64,000 bases of DNA from an uncultured Bacilli bacterium (GCA_949425635.1 CASPWD010000007.1:1-64000); one strand, 5' to 3'; counted from the stretch's first letter, positions 31,200 through 42,416 are shown. Translations and numbers: made by a program. The notes: generated by a model not told the origin, from the letters alone.

Positions 31200-31604
31200 A
31201 TGTTTTTTGAAAATATTATATTTGATATGAATGATAATAAAAATAGCATGAATCCTAAAATTTTTAATGCCAAAGAAGGATTTATGCATGGTAACATGTT
31301 CAAAAACGAATATGAACCATATAAAAATTATAAAGTTGCGGAACTTGTTAGTTCTACTGAGAAAGGAAATCTTCTTTTAAAGATTTATGAGTACGATTTT
31401 GCTCTTAATGATTTATCTCTTTATTTAGATATACATCCTGAAGATAAAAATTTATACAATTTATTTAAAAAATATACGGAGGAACAACGTGCTTGCATTG
31501 ACATGTATGAGAAAAAATACGGTCCACTTGAAATAAATGACTCACCATATGATTCATATATGTGGGAAAAAGGGCCATGGCCTTTTGAAGGAGGGAATGT
31601 TTAA
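31200..31604 (+). CDS. cotJB: CotJB-like spore coat protein
   Basis: 'LLLKIYEYDFALNDLSLYLDIHPEDKNLYNLFKKY...CIDMYEKKYGPLEINDSPYDSYMWEKGPWPFEGG'. Confidence 0.85.
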   Translation: MFFENIIFDMNDNKNSMNPKIFNAKEGFMHGNMFKNEYEPYKNYKVAELVSSTEKGNLLLKIYEYDFALNDLSLYLDIHPEDKNLYNLFKKYTEEQRACIDMYEKKYGPLEINDSPYDSYMWEKGPWPFEGGNV

Positions 31605-32158
31605 TGTATAAGTATGTAAAAAAACTTAACTACCCTGTTAATATTAAGAAAAAAGATTTAAGAATGGCTAAATATGTTATTACTCAATTAGGAGGATATG
31701 CAGGAGAACTTGGTGCTGCTCTAAGATATTTTAGTCAAAAGTTTACAATGCCAGACGATAAAGGACGTGCACTTCTTAATGATATAGCTACGGAAGAACT
31801 AGGACATTGCGAAATGATTGGAACAATCTTCTCTCAATTAGTAGCTGATGCAACTTTGGAAGAAATGGAAGCAGCAGGATTAGGATCTTATTTTACAGAT
31901 CATAAAAAAGGGGTATACCCAATAGATGCTTCAGGTGTTCCATTTAATGCTATGGTCTTTGCATCAACTGGTAACCCATTAGTAGACCTTTCAGAAGATT
32001 TAGCTGCTGAAATGAAAGCGAAAGCTACTTATGAAAATCTAATAGATTTAGCAACAGATGAAGACTTAATAGCTCCACTTCTATTCTTAAGACAACGTGA
32101 AGTAGTACATTTTAATCGCTTTAAAGAACTTTACGACTATTATAAAAATAAATATTAG
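31604..32158 (+). CDS. cotJC: CotJC-like manganese catalase family protein
   Basis: 'GELGAALRYFSQ', 'ATEELGHCEMIGTIF', 'LRQREVVHFNRFKE' dimanganese ligands; overlaps the cotJB stop. Confidence 0.9.
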   Translation: MYKYVKKLNYPVNIKKKDLRMAKYVITQLGGYAGELGAALRYFSQKFTMPDDKGRALLNDIATEELGHCEMIGTIFSQLVADATLEEMEAAGLGSYFTDHKKGVYPIDASGVPFNAMVFASTGNPLVDLSEDLAAEMKAKATYENLIDLATDEDLIAPLLFLRQREVVHFNRFKELYDYYKNKY

Positions 32159-32164
32159 AAAATT

Positions 32165-32188
32165 AAAACAGGATTCAAATCCTGTTTT
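32165..32188 (+). terminator. Terminator after cotJC
   Basis: AAAACAGGATT-CA-AATCCTGTTTT followed by TT. Confidence 0.75.
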
Positions 32189-32234
32189 TTATATATTTTA
32201 AAAAAAGAAAAAAGACCAAAAGGTCTTTTATTAA

Positions 32235-33182
32235 CTAAAGTCTATTAAACTTAGTGTTTTTCTTAGCCATTGCAATAGCACCAACAGCAATCAATGCACC
32301 AGCAGCTAAGACAGCATACGATGTAAATGCACCTGTATCTGGAGCTGGAGTAGGATCTTCTGGTTTTTCAGGTGTTACAGTTGGTTTAGGAATATTTACC
32401 TCTATCTCTTTACATTCATATTTTGGATCTGCAGGTTTACATTTATCATCATCTGGATTACTACTACAACTAGTATTATCATAATCCTCCTTTTCAGGAA
32501 TTTCCCAAAGCATATAACAAATTTCGCCACATTCATGAGTTCCTTCAGGAGCTTCTAAATGAACTTCAAAAGAACCAATTAACCCAACACCTGAAGATGC
32601 TTGGGATGCAGATATACCAGTAGTTACTTGATGGCCTAATTTCATTGTATTCAAATTAAACGCTTTAGATGTCTGAGTGTTCTTTGTATAAAATAAAGTA
32701 CACTTAAAATCTAAAGGCTTCTCTACATTAATACCAAGACTATTATTCGACAACTCACCCATAATACACTTAAAATTTTTCATTGAAGTTGGAGCATCGC
32801 CAGGAATTTTTTCATTAGCAATACTATTTGGAGAATGGTCAAACATTGCTGTTCCTGCTTTACCATTTCCTATACCATCATTAACATATGCTGCATCAAG
32901 TCTTAAATGTTTAGTTGTAAACACTTGAACAGAAAAACCATCAACTTCTTTTAAACCTTCAGCTGAGTCTTTTTTTAAAGCACCAACCAGATAACATCTT
33001 GCAGTTGCACCGTTTTCTGTTAAAGAAGCAGGTTCACAAACCATATCCATCATTCTTTTACTACTACCATTTAGCACAAAAAGTGACTCTTTAGCAATAT
33101 CTTCAGCATTTGCAATACCAACAAAAGCAAAACTAAATACACCAAATAATGCTACTAATAATAAATTTTTTACTTTTTTCAT
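32235..33182 (-). CDS. Secreted surface protein with C-terminal sortase-type sorting signal (PAPDTG + TM + basic tail)
   Basis: Signal peptide 'MKKVKNLLLVALFGVFSFAFVGIANAE'; C-terminus 'PAPDTGAFTSYAVLAAGALIAVGAIAMAKKNTKFNRL'. Confidence 0.8.
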   Translation of the reverse strand: MKKVKNLLLVALFGVFSFAFVGIANAEDIAKESLFVLNGSSKRMMDMVCEPASLTENGATARCYLVGALKKDSAEGLKEVDGFSVQVFTTKHLRLDAAYVNDGIGNGKAGTAMFDHSPNSIANEKIPGDAPTSMKNFKCIMGELSNNSLGINVEKPLDFKCTLFYTKNTQTSKAFNLNTMKLGHQVTTGISASQASSGVGLIGSFEVHLEAPEGTHECGEICYMLWEIPEKEDYDNTSCSSNPDDDKCKPADPKYECKEIEVNIPKPTVTPEKPEDPTPAPDTGAFTSYAVLAAGALIAVGAIAMAKKNTKFNRL

Positions 33183-33302
33183 AACACATCTCCTATTTTA
33201 TATTCTTCCTTACTATAATAACATTATAACATGATTTTCGATAATGTGTAGATTTTTTTTCAAAATGTGTTATCATATATAATATAGGAATAATAAATGT
33301 AG

Positions 33303-34871
33303 GTGAAGTTTATGAAAAAAATAGCAATATTAATTAACAACAACGTCCTAGTTTTCAAGTATAGAACTAAAAAACTTGCAGAACCAAACCTATTGAATAC
33401 AAATGTAATTTCAAATAATGAATTAGTTTTTAGTGATGAATATTTACAAAACAATGTAAAGCTAGTCAGTTTATTCATTCGTGATCTTGCAGAAGAAAGA
33501 AACATTGATGAAATAAGTGTAAGCAACAATGCTTTATGTACTTTAATTCTAGATATAATAAAAACAATCCCTAACATAAAACGTCTTACTATTACAGAAG
33601 ATGAAAATCTAGCATACTCTCTTTGTGAACTGTTATGTCAAACAAAAAATATCAAACAGCTAGATTGCTATGGAATTCCAGAATTTATGATTGAGACTTT
33701 AGACAAAAGTGGAATATCTGTCAACTCACGTAATGAAGTATTATTTACAAGTAATTTTATGGCAGACAATAATCTTATTTCATTTTCTAAAATATATTAC
33801 AAAACAAACATTAGGATTGGGGAAAACTTAACAACTGAAGATTTTAACGATATAAAAACATTCATCGCTATAAATAAATATTTAAAAATAATTCATTTCG
33901 ATAAATATTCTATAGAAAGCATAAAACAAGTTATAAATATTTTAAAAGATGCGAAGAAAAAAAACATCTCAATACAAATTCATGATGATATTGAAGGAGA
34001 TGAAGACATCTCTGAACTAAAAACAATAAATAAAGAACTTAAAAAATCAAATAAAATTAGAATTTCCTTAGTTTATTCAGAGGACTATCTCGAAAAAAAT
34101 TATCTTCAACAAATAATTTTTACTACTTTAAAATTTTGTGCGGTAATTATTTTTGCTATAGTTGCTTCAGTCCTAGGATACGTTTTATATAATAACTATC
34201 AATCAGAATTAAAAGTAAACACTATAATGAAAGAAATAAATAACATTATAGAACCAGTTGAACCAGGTAGCGACCAAGAAGAGGAAGAATTTATTGAAGA
34301 AGATAATATGGGAATGATAAATTCTTATCATAAACTGTATCAAGTAAACAATGACATGGTTGGATGGCTTACCGTCGCTGGAACCAAAGTAAACTACCCT
34401 GTTGTTAGAGGAAAAGATAATGAATACTATTTAAGTAATAATATCTACAAAGAAAAAGATTACAATGGTTGGGTCTTTATGGACTATCGTAATAATATAG
34501 ATATTCTAGATGATAATACAATTATCTACGCTCACAATAGATATACAAGTGGTGTAATGTTTGGAACATTACCTAATATTCAAAAAAATAGTTGGTTAAG
34601 CAATAAGAATAATCACTACATCACATTTAATACTCTATACAAAGAACAAAAATGGAAAATATTCTCTATATATAGTGTTGATGTCACAAGTGATTACCTA
34701 TTTACCATCTTCCATGAAGATAGTGATAAACAAAATTTTATCGACATGTTAACTGAAAGAAGTGAATATGATTTTTCAACTAAAGTAACTACAAAAGATA
34801 AAATACTTACTCTATCAACATGTTTGGATAACAATCAAAGATTTGTTGTACATGCAGTACTAGTAGATTAA
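33303..34871 (+). CDS. Class B-like sortase with about 280-aa N-terminal cytoplasmic extension
   Basis: Single TM 'TTLKFCAVIIFAIVASVLGYVLY'; sortase 'TIIYAHNRYTSGVMFGTL', 'ILTLSTCLDNNQRFVVHAVL' (His/Cys/Arg). Confidence 0.9.
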   Translation: MKFMKKIAILINNNVLVFKYRTKKLAEPNLLNTNVISNNELVFSDEYLQNNVKLVSLFIRDLAEERNIDEISVSNNALCTLILDIIKTIPNIKRLTITEDENLAYSLCELLCQTKNIKQLDCYGIPEFMIETLDKSGISVNSRNEVLFTSNFMADNNLISFSKIYYKTNIRIGENLTTEDFNDIKTFIAINKYLKIIHFDKYSIESIKQVINILKDAKKKNISIQIHDDIEGDEDISELKTINKELKKSNKIRISLVYSEDYLEKNYLQQIIFTTLKFCAVIIFAIVASVLGYVLYNNYQSELKVNTIMKEINNIIEPVEPGSDQEEEEFIEEDNMGMINSYHKLYQVNNDMVGWLTVAGTKVNYPVVRGKDNEYYLSNNIYKEKDYNGWVFMDYRNNIDILDDNTIIYAHNRYTSGVMFGTLPNIQKNSWLSNKNNHYITFNTLYKEQKWKIFSIYSVDVTSDYLFTIFHEDSDKQNFIDMLTERSEYDFSTKVTTKDKILTLSTCLDNNQRFVVHAVLVD

Positions 34872-34951
34872 TAAATTTAAGAAGGCTTAAAATTGTTTAA
34901 GTCTTCTTATTATTTTGTTATAATAATATAAGATAATATGGAGGGGTTAAT

Positions 34952-37900
34952 ATGATAAATGACCTAAAAACAATTTTGGCAAACATTATTGAAACTACAT
35001 TATATAAGACAACAAAGTTAAATAAAAATCAAAAAAATGATTTAAAGAAAATAAAAGAATATTTACGTTCAAGTGAAAATATTATTGAAGACATTAGAAC
35101 ATTAATTAGTACACGTAATAATGAATCATATTTTGCCTACGATAAATACATAACTGATTTTTTTATTGAAAGCCCTATTTCGACAAAACTAGAAGTTCTT
35201 AATAATCAATCTGAATATGAAGACATTTTCAAAAATGAAGAAATTTATATAAACATATGGAACTCTCTTAATATTAAAGAAAAATGTGATTATCTAAACA
35301 ACAAAAAGAAATTTACTGATATTGATATTAATATAATAAATAATGCCGTTTCTTCATCTGGTAATTTTAAAGAAAATATTATTCTAAGTGAAATTCTAAA
35401 TAATGAAGAAATCAGAAAAAAAATCCCTGCTTTCTCTATCAATTTAAATTACTCTTATAATATACTATCTTTAATACACTTAAATGATTATGAAATGTGT
35501 CATATTCTAACTAAAAGTTCTTATACTAAATTACTATTAAAAAAATGCAAAACATTTGACGATTTCTATAACCTATATACAGGAAATAAAAAAATATATA
35601 ATTTACTATCCAATAATAGTTTAACTTTCAACAGTAAAGATAGCGAAACAATCTATAACTTTATATTAGAAAATCCTAACTTTATTAGTAAGTTCAATAA
35701 CAAATATCAAAATTTATTTGGTCTTCCAGAAGTAATCAAATTAAATAATCTAAAAAATTTAGATGGCGACGCTAAAAGTACTATAGCTAGTCTTCTATAT
35801 AAATTCAATGAATCGAATGCTGATACATATTTCAGTGAAGATAATTTAAGAGAATGTGCAAAACATAGTATTACTGTATATCCATTCGATAATCTAAGTA
35901 AAGAACTTCAAACAACTATTTTCAATACATATTCTCTATTTAACAGATTTATTGATACAATTATGATTGAAGCAATTAATAATAACTTTGCTGAAGAAGA
36001 CATCGTTAATATACTAAGAAATGATACATTCATAGATGAAATGAGCTCTTATGCTATCGAACTACTCTTAAATAAATTAAGTTTCAAAGCATCATTCAAC
36101 ATGCTTCAAAGAAAAAATATTTTTAATAAAATAAATAATTTAAATGTAAAAATAGATAACAAAGATACTATATTTATTAAAGGCTTCTTAGATAGTCCAA
36201 TCTTAGTATTTAAATCAGAGCATAATATGATTTATGAAATGCTAAAAACTATAAGTAATGAAGAAACCAACTACTACATAACTCTTCCATATATCATAAA
36301 CAATTTAAGCAATTATGAAGTAATAAATCTTGTAACAGAAAAAAACTTAAAACTTAAAGATGTTCTTGCTAATGAAGAATTAAAACTAAAACTAAAATCA
36401 ACTGACATTATATCTTTAATAGATAAAAGTTTCCAAAATAACGTTGACTTAACAATCTTTAAAGATAAAGATCTTTGTAAAAAGATATTTAATTTAAAAG
36501 ATAGTGATCTAGATACATTAGACATTGACGAAGTAAATTATTTGTTTGAAACAATTCGTATGAAATCAATTCTTTCAAAACAAGAATCTAAAATTACCGT
36601 TTCTACATATAAAGCTGTTATATCTTCATACCTACTGTTAGGTTTAGACAACACTTTAAAAATAGTCAACAATGGTAACAAAGATATAACCTTAGACGAG
36701 ATAAAAAAACTTCAAAATATTGTAGTAAATGAAAAAATTCTTATTTTTAAAGAAAACAACTCTTCAATTTTTCAAAACATGGCTAAAAAACTATCTACAA
36801 ATCTTCATAAAATTGAAACTTGTACCGATATTAATGAATTTGCAACAAGAATAAGAAAGAACACTTATATAGACAATATAATTTATCTTATGCTAGAAAA
36901 TAATTTTGATTCATATAATAACATTATTGAAAAATTATATAGTTACGTAAAATATTATAGTTATGATGAATTTGCTTCTCAAAAAGAAATATACGATTAC
37001 ACTAAAGAATTTACATGTAGTTTTCTCAACAAGAAATTTGAATATTTCAACAATGAATTTGAAGCTGTTATCTTAAAAAATTTCAAGGTACTTGAAAATG
37101 TTATATACAACAAAAGAAAAGAAATAGGTAAAAACTACTTAAATAATTTAAAATTTAAATTATTTGTAAGAGCTTTAACAGATCCTAATAAAGAACAATA
37201 CAAAAACTATTTTAAAGAATCTTATCCATTAGAAAGCATCAAAGAAAAATATATAAAATATCTAGCGAATAACGACGTTGACTTCGAAAGTATTCTAGAA
37301 CATGTTCTTATTCCATCTGCTAATAATCGCTTCGACAAATTTAATTGTCTAAATAAACTTGGTATTTTAAAACCTAAAAATACTGACGAATATAATCAGT
37401 ATCTTAATGATTTAAAATATATTACTGAAATTAACTTTAAATTAGATAAGTACAAAGAAAAATACAATACAAGCGAACTAATAAGTATCATGAATTATAT
37501 TTGTTATGGAACAAAAATTTCATTTAGTATAAGTAAAAAAGAACAAAAAGAATTTAACAAGCTATCTCTAAATATCCCAAATTTAAATGGTGAAATATAC
37601 ATAGATAAATCTGCTTTAAAGTTTATCTACAAAGATAATATGGATATTTATAATATTGAAGAAATAATAGAATATAATAATTATCTTGAAATTCTTGATA
37701 ACATTTTGAAAAAAACTAAAAATTATATAAATCGTAATATGGATGAAGAAAAAATAAAAAATTCTTTTTCACATGATTATTTTAAAGCAATTAATACAGA
37801 TGATTATCAATTCCCTATCACTAACAAATACTACGAGCCTAAAAAACGTGTCTTATCTCTTCAAGATATTGAAACAATCTTTAATGGATATGACCTAACG

Positions 37901-39124
37901 AATTATGAACCACTAGATGAAACACTTGAAGATTTCTTATTTACTAAAAAGAACTTAATAATGGTTGTTGACGGATACTATAATGGTATAGTTGATAATT
38001 TAGGTATAATAATTTCTAAGTGGTCAAAAATCAAAAACTACATTTCTACTTTGAATATTGACCTAGAAAATATCACTTTAATAGGAATAGAAAATATTTT
38101 AACACTTCTGAATTTCGAAGATAATCCTTTAGGAAAATCTCTAGGTAAAGAAGCAATTAAAACTATTTACGAAGAAGCGTATTACGAAGTAAATGATTTA
38201 AATACAAGAATTAATATGTTAGTAGATTTAAAATATAATTCTTACAAAAAAATAACAAGTTCTATACCATATTTATGTTACAAAGATGATACATATAAAA
38301 TCGAAATAATGGATTCATACAACAATGACATCTTTGTATCTCTAAACAACTCTCTATATAAAGTCGGTGCTATCGGTAATGATTTCTTACACTATTCAAT
38401 TCTTAATAAAAATGGTCTTCAAATAGGTATTTATAAAGATAATATTCTTGTATCCAAAATTTTAGGAGTAAGAAATGGTAACACAATTTATCTTAACTCT
38501 TTAGAAGGAGAATCAGATTCTAATTATAATGAACTACTTCGTTTATTTGCTAATGAATTAATAAGTATAACAAGAGATGATCGTGAACCAATAGAGTTTA
38601 TAACTATAGTTAATAATGACAAATATAGCAGTCGTAATGGGTTAAAAATAGATACAACTATGTGCTCTTCAATTAATAACCCTATTAACAAAGTATATTA
38701 TGATTTTGAAGAATTTGCTGAGCAACCTAATCTTCTTAATCCTAATAATATTTATACAAATTATGAAGATAATATAAGTACTCTTTTAGCTAGTAGTAAT
38801 ATTGTAGATAAAAATAATTTTAAATATTATGATGCAGATTCTAAATACTATCGTCGTCGTAATAACGTTATAAAATTAAGTAATAATATTGGCGAAGAAT
38901 ATTTAACTAAAATAGATACTATTCTTTATTTATGTAAGAAAGAAGACGATTCTATTAACATTGATGACATTATCCTAAGTTCTATGAAAACAATATATCT
39001 TGGAGATGACTATTGTCTTCTAGTAACTGAAAGAAACAATATACTAAAATTTATTCTTCCATATGATGAACGTGCTCCTAAAGAAGTTGATTTAATTATT
39101 GAAACAATCGAAAAAGACCAATAA
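34952..39124 (+). CDS. 1390-aa uncharacterised Asn/Lys-rich predicted cytoplasmic protein
   Basis: Single ORF with GGAGGGG RBS; helical; C-terminal alpha/beta-like region 'GAIGNDFLHYSILNKNGLQIGIYKDNILVSKILGVRNGNTIYLNSLEGE'. Confidence 0.6.
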   Translation: MINDLKTILANIIETTLYKTTKLNKNQKNDLKKIKEYLRSSENIIEDIRTLISTRNNESYFAYDKYITDFFIESPISTKLEVLNNQSEYEDIFKNEEIYINIWNSLNIKEKCDYLNNKKKFTDIDINIINNAVSSSGNFKENIILSEILNNEEIRKKIPAFSINLNYSYNILSLIHLNDYEMCHILTKSSYTKLLLKKCKTFDDFYNLYTGNKKIYNLLSNNSLTFNSKDSETIYNFILENPNFISKFNNKYQNLFGLPEVIKLNNLKNLDGDAKSTIASLLYKFNESNADTYFSEDNLRECAKHSITVYPFDNLSKELQTTIFNTYSLFNRFIDTIMIEAINNNFAEEDIVNILRNDTFIDEMSSYAIELLLNKLSFKASFNMLQRKNIFNKINNLNVKIDNKDTIFIKGFLDSPILVFKSEHNMIYEMLKTISNEETNYYITLPYIINNLSNYEVINLVTEKNLKLKDVLANEELKLKLKSTDIISLIDKSFQNNVDLTIFKDKDLCKKIFNLKDSDLDTLDIDEVNYLFETIRMKSILSKQESKITVSTYKAVISSYLLLGLDNTLKIVNNGNKDITLDEIKKLQNIVVNEKILIFKENNSSIFQNMAKKLSTNLHKIETCTDINEFATRIRKNTYIDNIIYLMLENNFDSYNNIIEKLYSYVKYYSYDEFASQKEIYDYTKEFTCSFLNKKFEYFNNEFEAVILKNFKVLENVIYNKRKEIGKNYLNNLKFKLFVRALTDPNKEQYKNYFKESYPLESIKEKYIKYLANNDVDFESILEHVLIPSANNRFDKFNCLNKLGILKPKNTDEYNQYLNDLKYITEINFKLDKYKEKYNTSELISIMNYICYGTKISFSISKKEQKEFNKLSLNIPNLNGEIYIDKSALKFIYKDNMDIYNIEEIIEYNNYLEILDNILKKTKNYINRNMDEEKIKNSFSHDYFKAINTDDYQFPITNKYYEPKKRVLSLQDIETIFNGYDLTNYEPLDETLEDFLFTKKNLIMVVDGYYNGIVDNLGIIISKWSKIKNYISTLNIDLENITLIGIENILTLLNFEDNPLGKSLGKEAIKTIYEEAYYEVNDLNTRINMLVDLKYNSYKKITSSIPYLCYKDDTYKIEIMDSYNNDIFVSLNNSLYKVGAIGNDFLHYSILNKNGLQIGIYKDNILVSKILGVRNGNTIYLNSLEGESDSNYNELLRLFANELISITRDDREPIEFITIVNNDKYSSRNGLKIDTTMCSSINNPINKVYYDFEEFAEQPNLLNPNNIYTNYEDNISTLLASSNIVDKNNFKYYDADSKYYRRRNNVIKLSNNIGEEYLTKIDTILYLCKKEDDSINIDDIILSSMKTIYLGDDYCLLVTERNNILKFILPYDERAPKEVDLIIETIEKDQ

Positions 39125-39132
39125 GGTCTTTT
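39114..39132. terminator. Terminator overlapping the stop codon of the 1390-aa gene
   Basis: AAAGACC-AATAA-GGTCTTT followed by TTT. Confidence 0.65.
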
Positions 39133-40221
39133 TTATTGCTTTTCTACATATTGTGATATTATTCTAAAATTATCATTTATTCTCTCATCTTGATTATTTA
39201 TAGCAATTGCTTTCTTAATATTAAGTAATGCTTTTTTATATTCTCCATTATAAAAACATGCTACAGATAATAAATCATATATTGTTTCATTCCAAGCCTT
39301 TTCTTCATTAATATAAGTAACTGGCTTTTCTTTAATTTTTAAAGCCTTATATAAATATTTCTCACTATTTTTATAATCTTCGATTGTAGAATATAAATAC
39401 CCTAAATCAAAATAAGGTTCTCTTAAGTAAGGTGCTTCTTTTATTGCTCTTTCATACCACATAATTGCTTCTTCTATATATCCTTTATGAAAATAAGAAT
39501 AAGCGATGTATCTCATTGAAGCACATCTTTCATCTTTCCATGTTGCTTTTGGTAATAACAGATGTTTATGTAATGTTTCAATTGCTTTATCCCATTTCTC
39601 ATAATACATATATTCTCTTCCTAAATAATGCATGTTACGATCATCTAATGGGTCTTCTTCAACTGATAACTCTAGTAATGGTAAATAAGAAGAACGTCCT
39701 TTTGTATAATCCTGATAATGATTCAAAGTAACATTAGGAATAAATACTTCATTCTCCTTAGTAACACAAGTTAAGACTTCATGAACAGGATGTGTCCACG
39801 TATAGTCATTCCTTGAATGAATCTTATTTAAATAAAAAGTAGTTCCTGGTTTACCATATTCATCAAAGCTCCAATTATATAAATATCTACCTCTTGTTAC
39901 AGATGAATTCCATATTTTCTCTACATTGTCTCTCCATCCTTTTAAAAAAACTTCATCTAAATCCGTACAAACACAAATATCAGTATCTTTACTAACATAA
40001 TCCAAAGATTTATTACGTGCTACATCAAATCTCCATGGAACAATTTTCTCTTCATATACTTTTACTTTAGGATATTTTTTTAACATTTTAACTGTATTAT
40101 CTGTTGACCCTGTATCCAAAACAATAATCTCGTCTGCTTCTTTCATAGACTCATACCATTGTTTTACATTCTTTTCCTCATTTTTAGTTATCGCATAAAC
40201 CGACACTTTATATTTTGACAT
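39133..40221 (-). CDS. GT2-family glycosyltransferase with C-terminal TPR repeats
   Basis: 'SVYAITKNEEKNVKQWYESMKEADEIIVLDTGSTDNT', 'CTDLDEVF'; TPR-like 'AIMWYERAIKEAPYLREPYFDLGYLY'. Confidence 0.88.
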   Translation of the reverse strand: MSKYKVSVYAITKNEEKNVKQWYESMKEADEIIVLDTGSTDNTVKMLKKYPKVKVYEEKIVPWRFDVARNKSLDYVSKDTDICVCTDLDEVFLKGWRDNVEKIWNSSVTRGRYLYNWSFDEYGKPGTTFYLNKIHSRNDYTWTHPVHEVLTCVTKENEVFIPNVTLNHYQDYTKGRSSYLPLLELSVEEDPLDDRNMHYLGREYMYYEKWDKAIETLHKHLLLPKATWKDERCASMRYIAYSYFHKGYIEEAIMWYERAIKEAPYLREPYFDLGYLYSTIEDYKNSEKYLYKALKIKEKPVTYINEEKAWNETIYDLLSVACFYNGEYKKALLNIKKAIAINNQDERINDNFRIISQYVEKQ

Positions 40222-40264
40222 TTTATCACCTGATATATTTTATGTAAAAAATTTATTAAATTGC

Positions 40265-40984
<720 letters not shown>

Positions 40985-41029
40985 TTTTATACCTCCTCAT
41001 TATAGTTTATGAAAGCAATAAAAAAAGGA

Positions 41030-42304
41030 CTATTCTATTTTAGAAAATCCTTCTCTTATTAAATAATCATTTATATGTTCTAATTGACTATAATTACTTC
41101 CAATAGTAGACACAGACTCTTTAAATGTTATTGTTTTTTGTGAATCATCTAACACATAATTTACTTCTCCACTATATGTTTTACTTGCTTCATTATACTT
41201 ATCTTCATTTTGATAGTAATAAATAATCTGATGTGTTCCACTTATTAAAACTCCTGAATTAAAATGCAATTCATAAGACTCAGTCGTTTCATAACCTGTA
41301 TTAAAGTCAAAATCCGTTTTTCTAAGATAAGTAACTACATCACCTTGAGCTTCTATAACCAAGTTAGCTCTTTTTGTAGTTGTATTCCCAAATCCATCTG
41401 TAGCAACGATATAGACCACATAAACTCCACTAGTTTTATACTTATTAGGAGTATCTGTATCTTGGAAAGCATAATTACAACCGCTATGATCTCTACAATT
41501 TTCTACAAAGTTAGAAGCATCATAAGAATTACCTTCTATGATATGAACATCTCTTATTTCTAGCTCTGGATCCGTTCTATCAAGAATTGCTATTGTACCA
41601 GTCTTTTTTATTTCTTTTTTCTGACCTTCACTATTCTTTAATAAACCTCTGTCTAATTTAGTATATGTAACTTCAAAAGTATATTCTCCAGGTACCTCTA
41701 CAACAACATTAGATAAGTCTATAGAATATAAATGCTCATCTATAATATCTCCAACTCCTGGCTTTACATAACTGCTAACTCTAATTGGTAAAGCACCACC
41801 AACCTCAACTTCTACTCTTAAAGGAACGAAATCCTCGTCAGTAGGATGATTTTTATACCAATAATAAAAAGCACCCAGGAAAATAATAGCAATCAAAGAT
41901 GCTAATGACATACGATTTTGAAACTTCTTAGCTGCTTTTTTATTAGTTTTATCTTTTTCCTTTTTATTTTTTTTACCTTTATTTTTTATTAGTTCTTTTT
42001 TTCTTTCTTCAATATCTATTTGCTGAGGTACTCCTGCTGTTGATGTCATTCTCGCTTCACCATTTCCATCAACTAAAGCAATTAAAACAGCACCATCACC
42101 TTTTAACATATTTTCTTTACTATTTAATTCTATAGCATTCTCTGAATCAGAAGAATCTTCAAATTTCGGAATAATTGCCGACAAATCAACTCTTTTTTGT
42201 GTTCCATCGTCATCCTCATCTAACATTGTTGGTGTAATTGTATAAACTTCTTCTTTATCATTAATACGTTCCTGCTCTGGTTTCTTTGGAGGACCATAAT
42301 TCAT
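41030..42304 (-). CDS. Single-pass membrane protein with extracellular Ig-like/DUF5011-like domains
   Basis: TM 'LASLIAIIFLGAFYYWY'; 'VEVEVGGALPIRVSSYV...GEYTFEVTYT...DRTDPELEIRDVHIIEG'; start set to ATG 42304 with AAGGGTG RBS. Confidence 0.65.
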   Translation of the reverse strand: MNYGPPKKPEQERINDKEEVYTITPTMLDEDDDGTQKRVDLSAIIPKFEDSSDSENAIELNSKENMLKGDGAVLIALVDGNGEARMTSTAGVPQQIDIEERKKELIKNKGKKNKKEKDKTNKKAAKKFQNRMSLASLIAIIFLGAFYYWYKNHPTDEDFVPLRVEVEVGGALPIRVSSYVKPGVGDIIDEHLYSIDLSNVVVEVPGEYTFEVTYTKLDRGLLKNSEGQKKEIKKTGTIAILDRTDPELEIRDVHIIEGNSYDASNFVENCRDHSGCNYAFQDTDTPNKYKTSGVYVVYIVATDGFGNTTTKRANLVIEAQGDVVTYLRKTDFDFNTGYETTESYELHFNSGVLISGTHQIIYYYQNEDKYNEASKTYSGEVNYVLDDSQKTITFKESVSTIGSNYSQLEHINDYLIREGFSKIE

Positions 42305-42416
42305 ATAAATCACACCCTTCTTCTTATTCTTTATAGACTTATCTACTATTAATAATATACACTTTTTTAGCACTTTTTTCAATATAAAAAGCACCCATTA
42401 AGGGTACCTTATATTT

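Noticed and set aside
32254-32484. Plus-strand 76-aa ORF opposite the sorting-signal protein
   Set aside because: Antisense to a well-supported CDS; hydrophobic Ala-rich composition mirrors the TM segment
33183-33302. Inverted-repeat-like ATAATGTGT / TGTGTTATC elements between sortase and substrate
   Set aside because: Arms are short and imperfect in AT-rich DNA; not strong enough to call an operator
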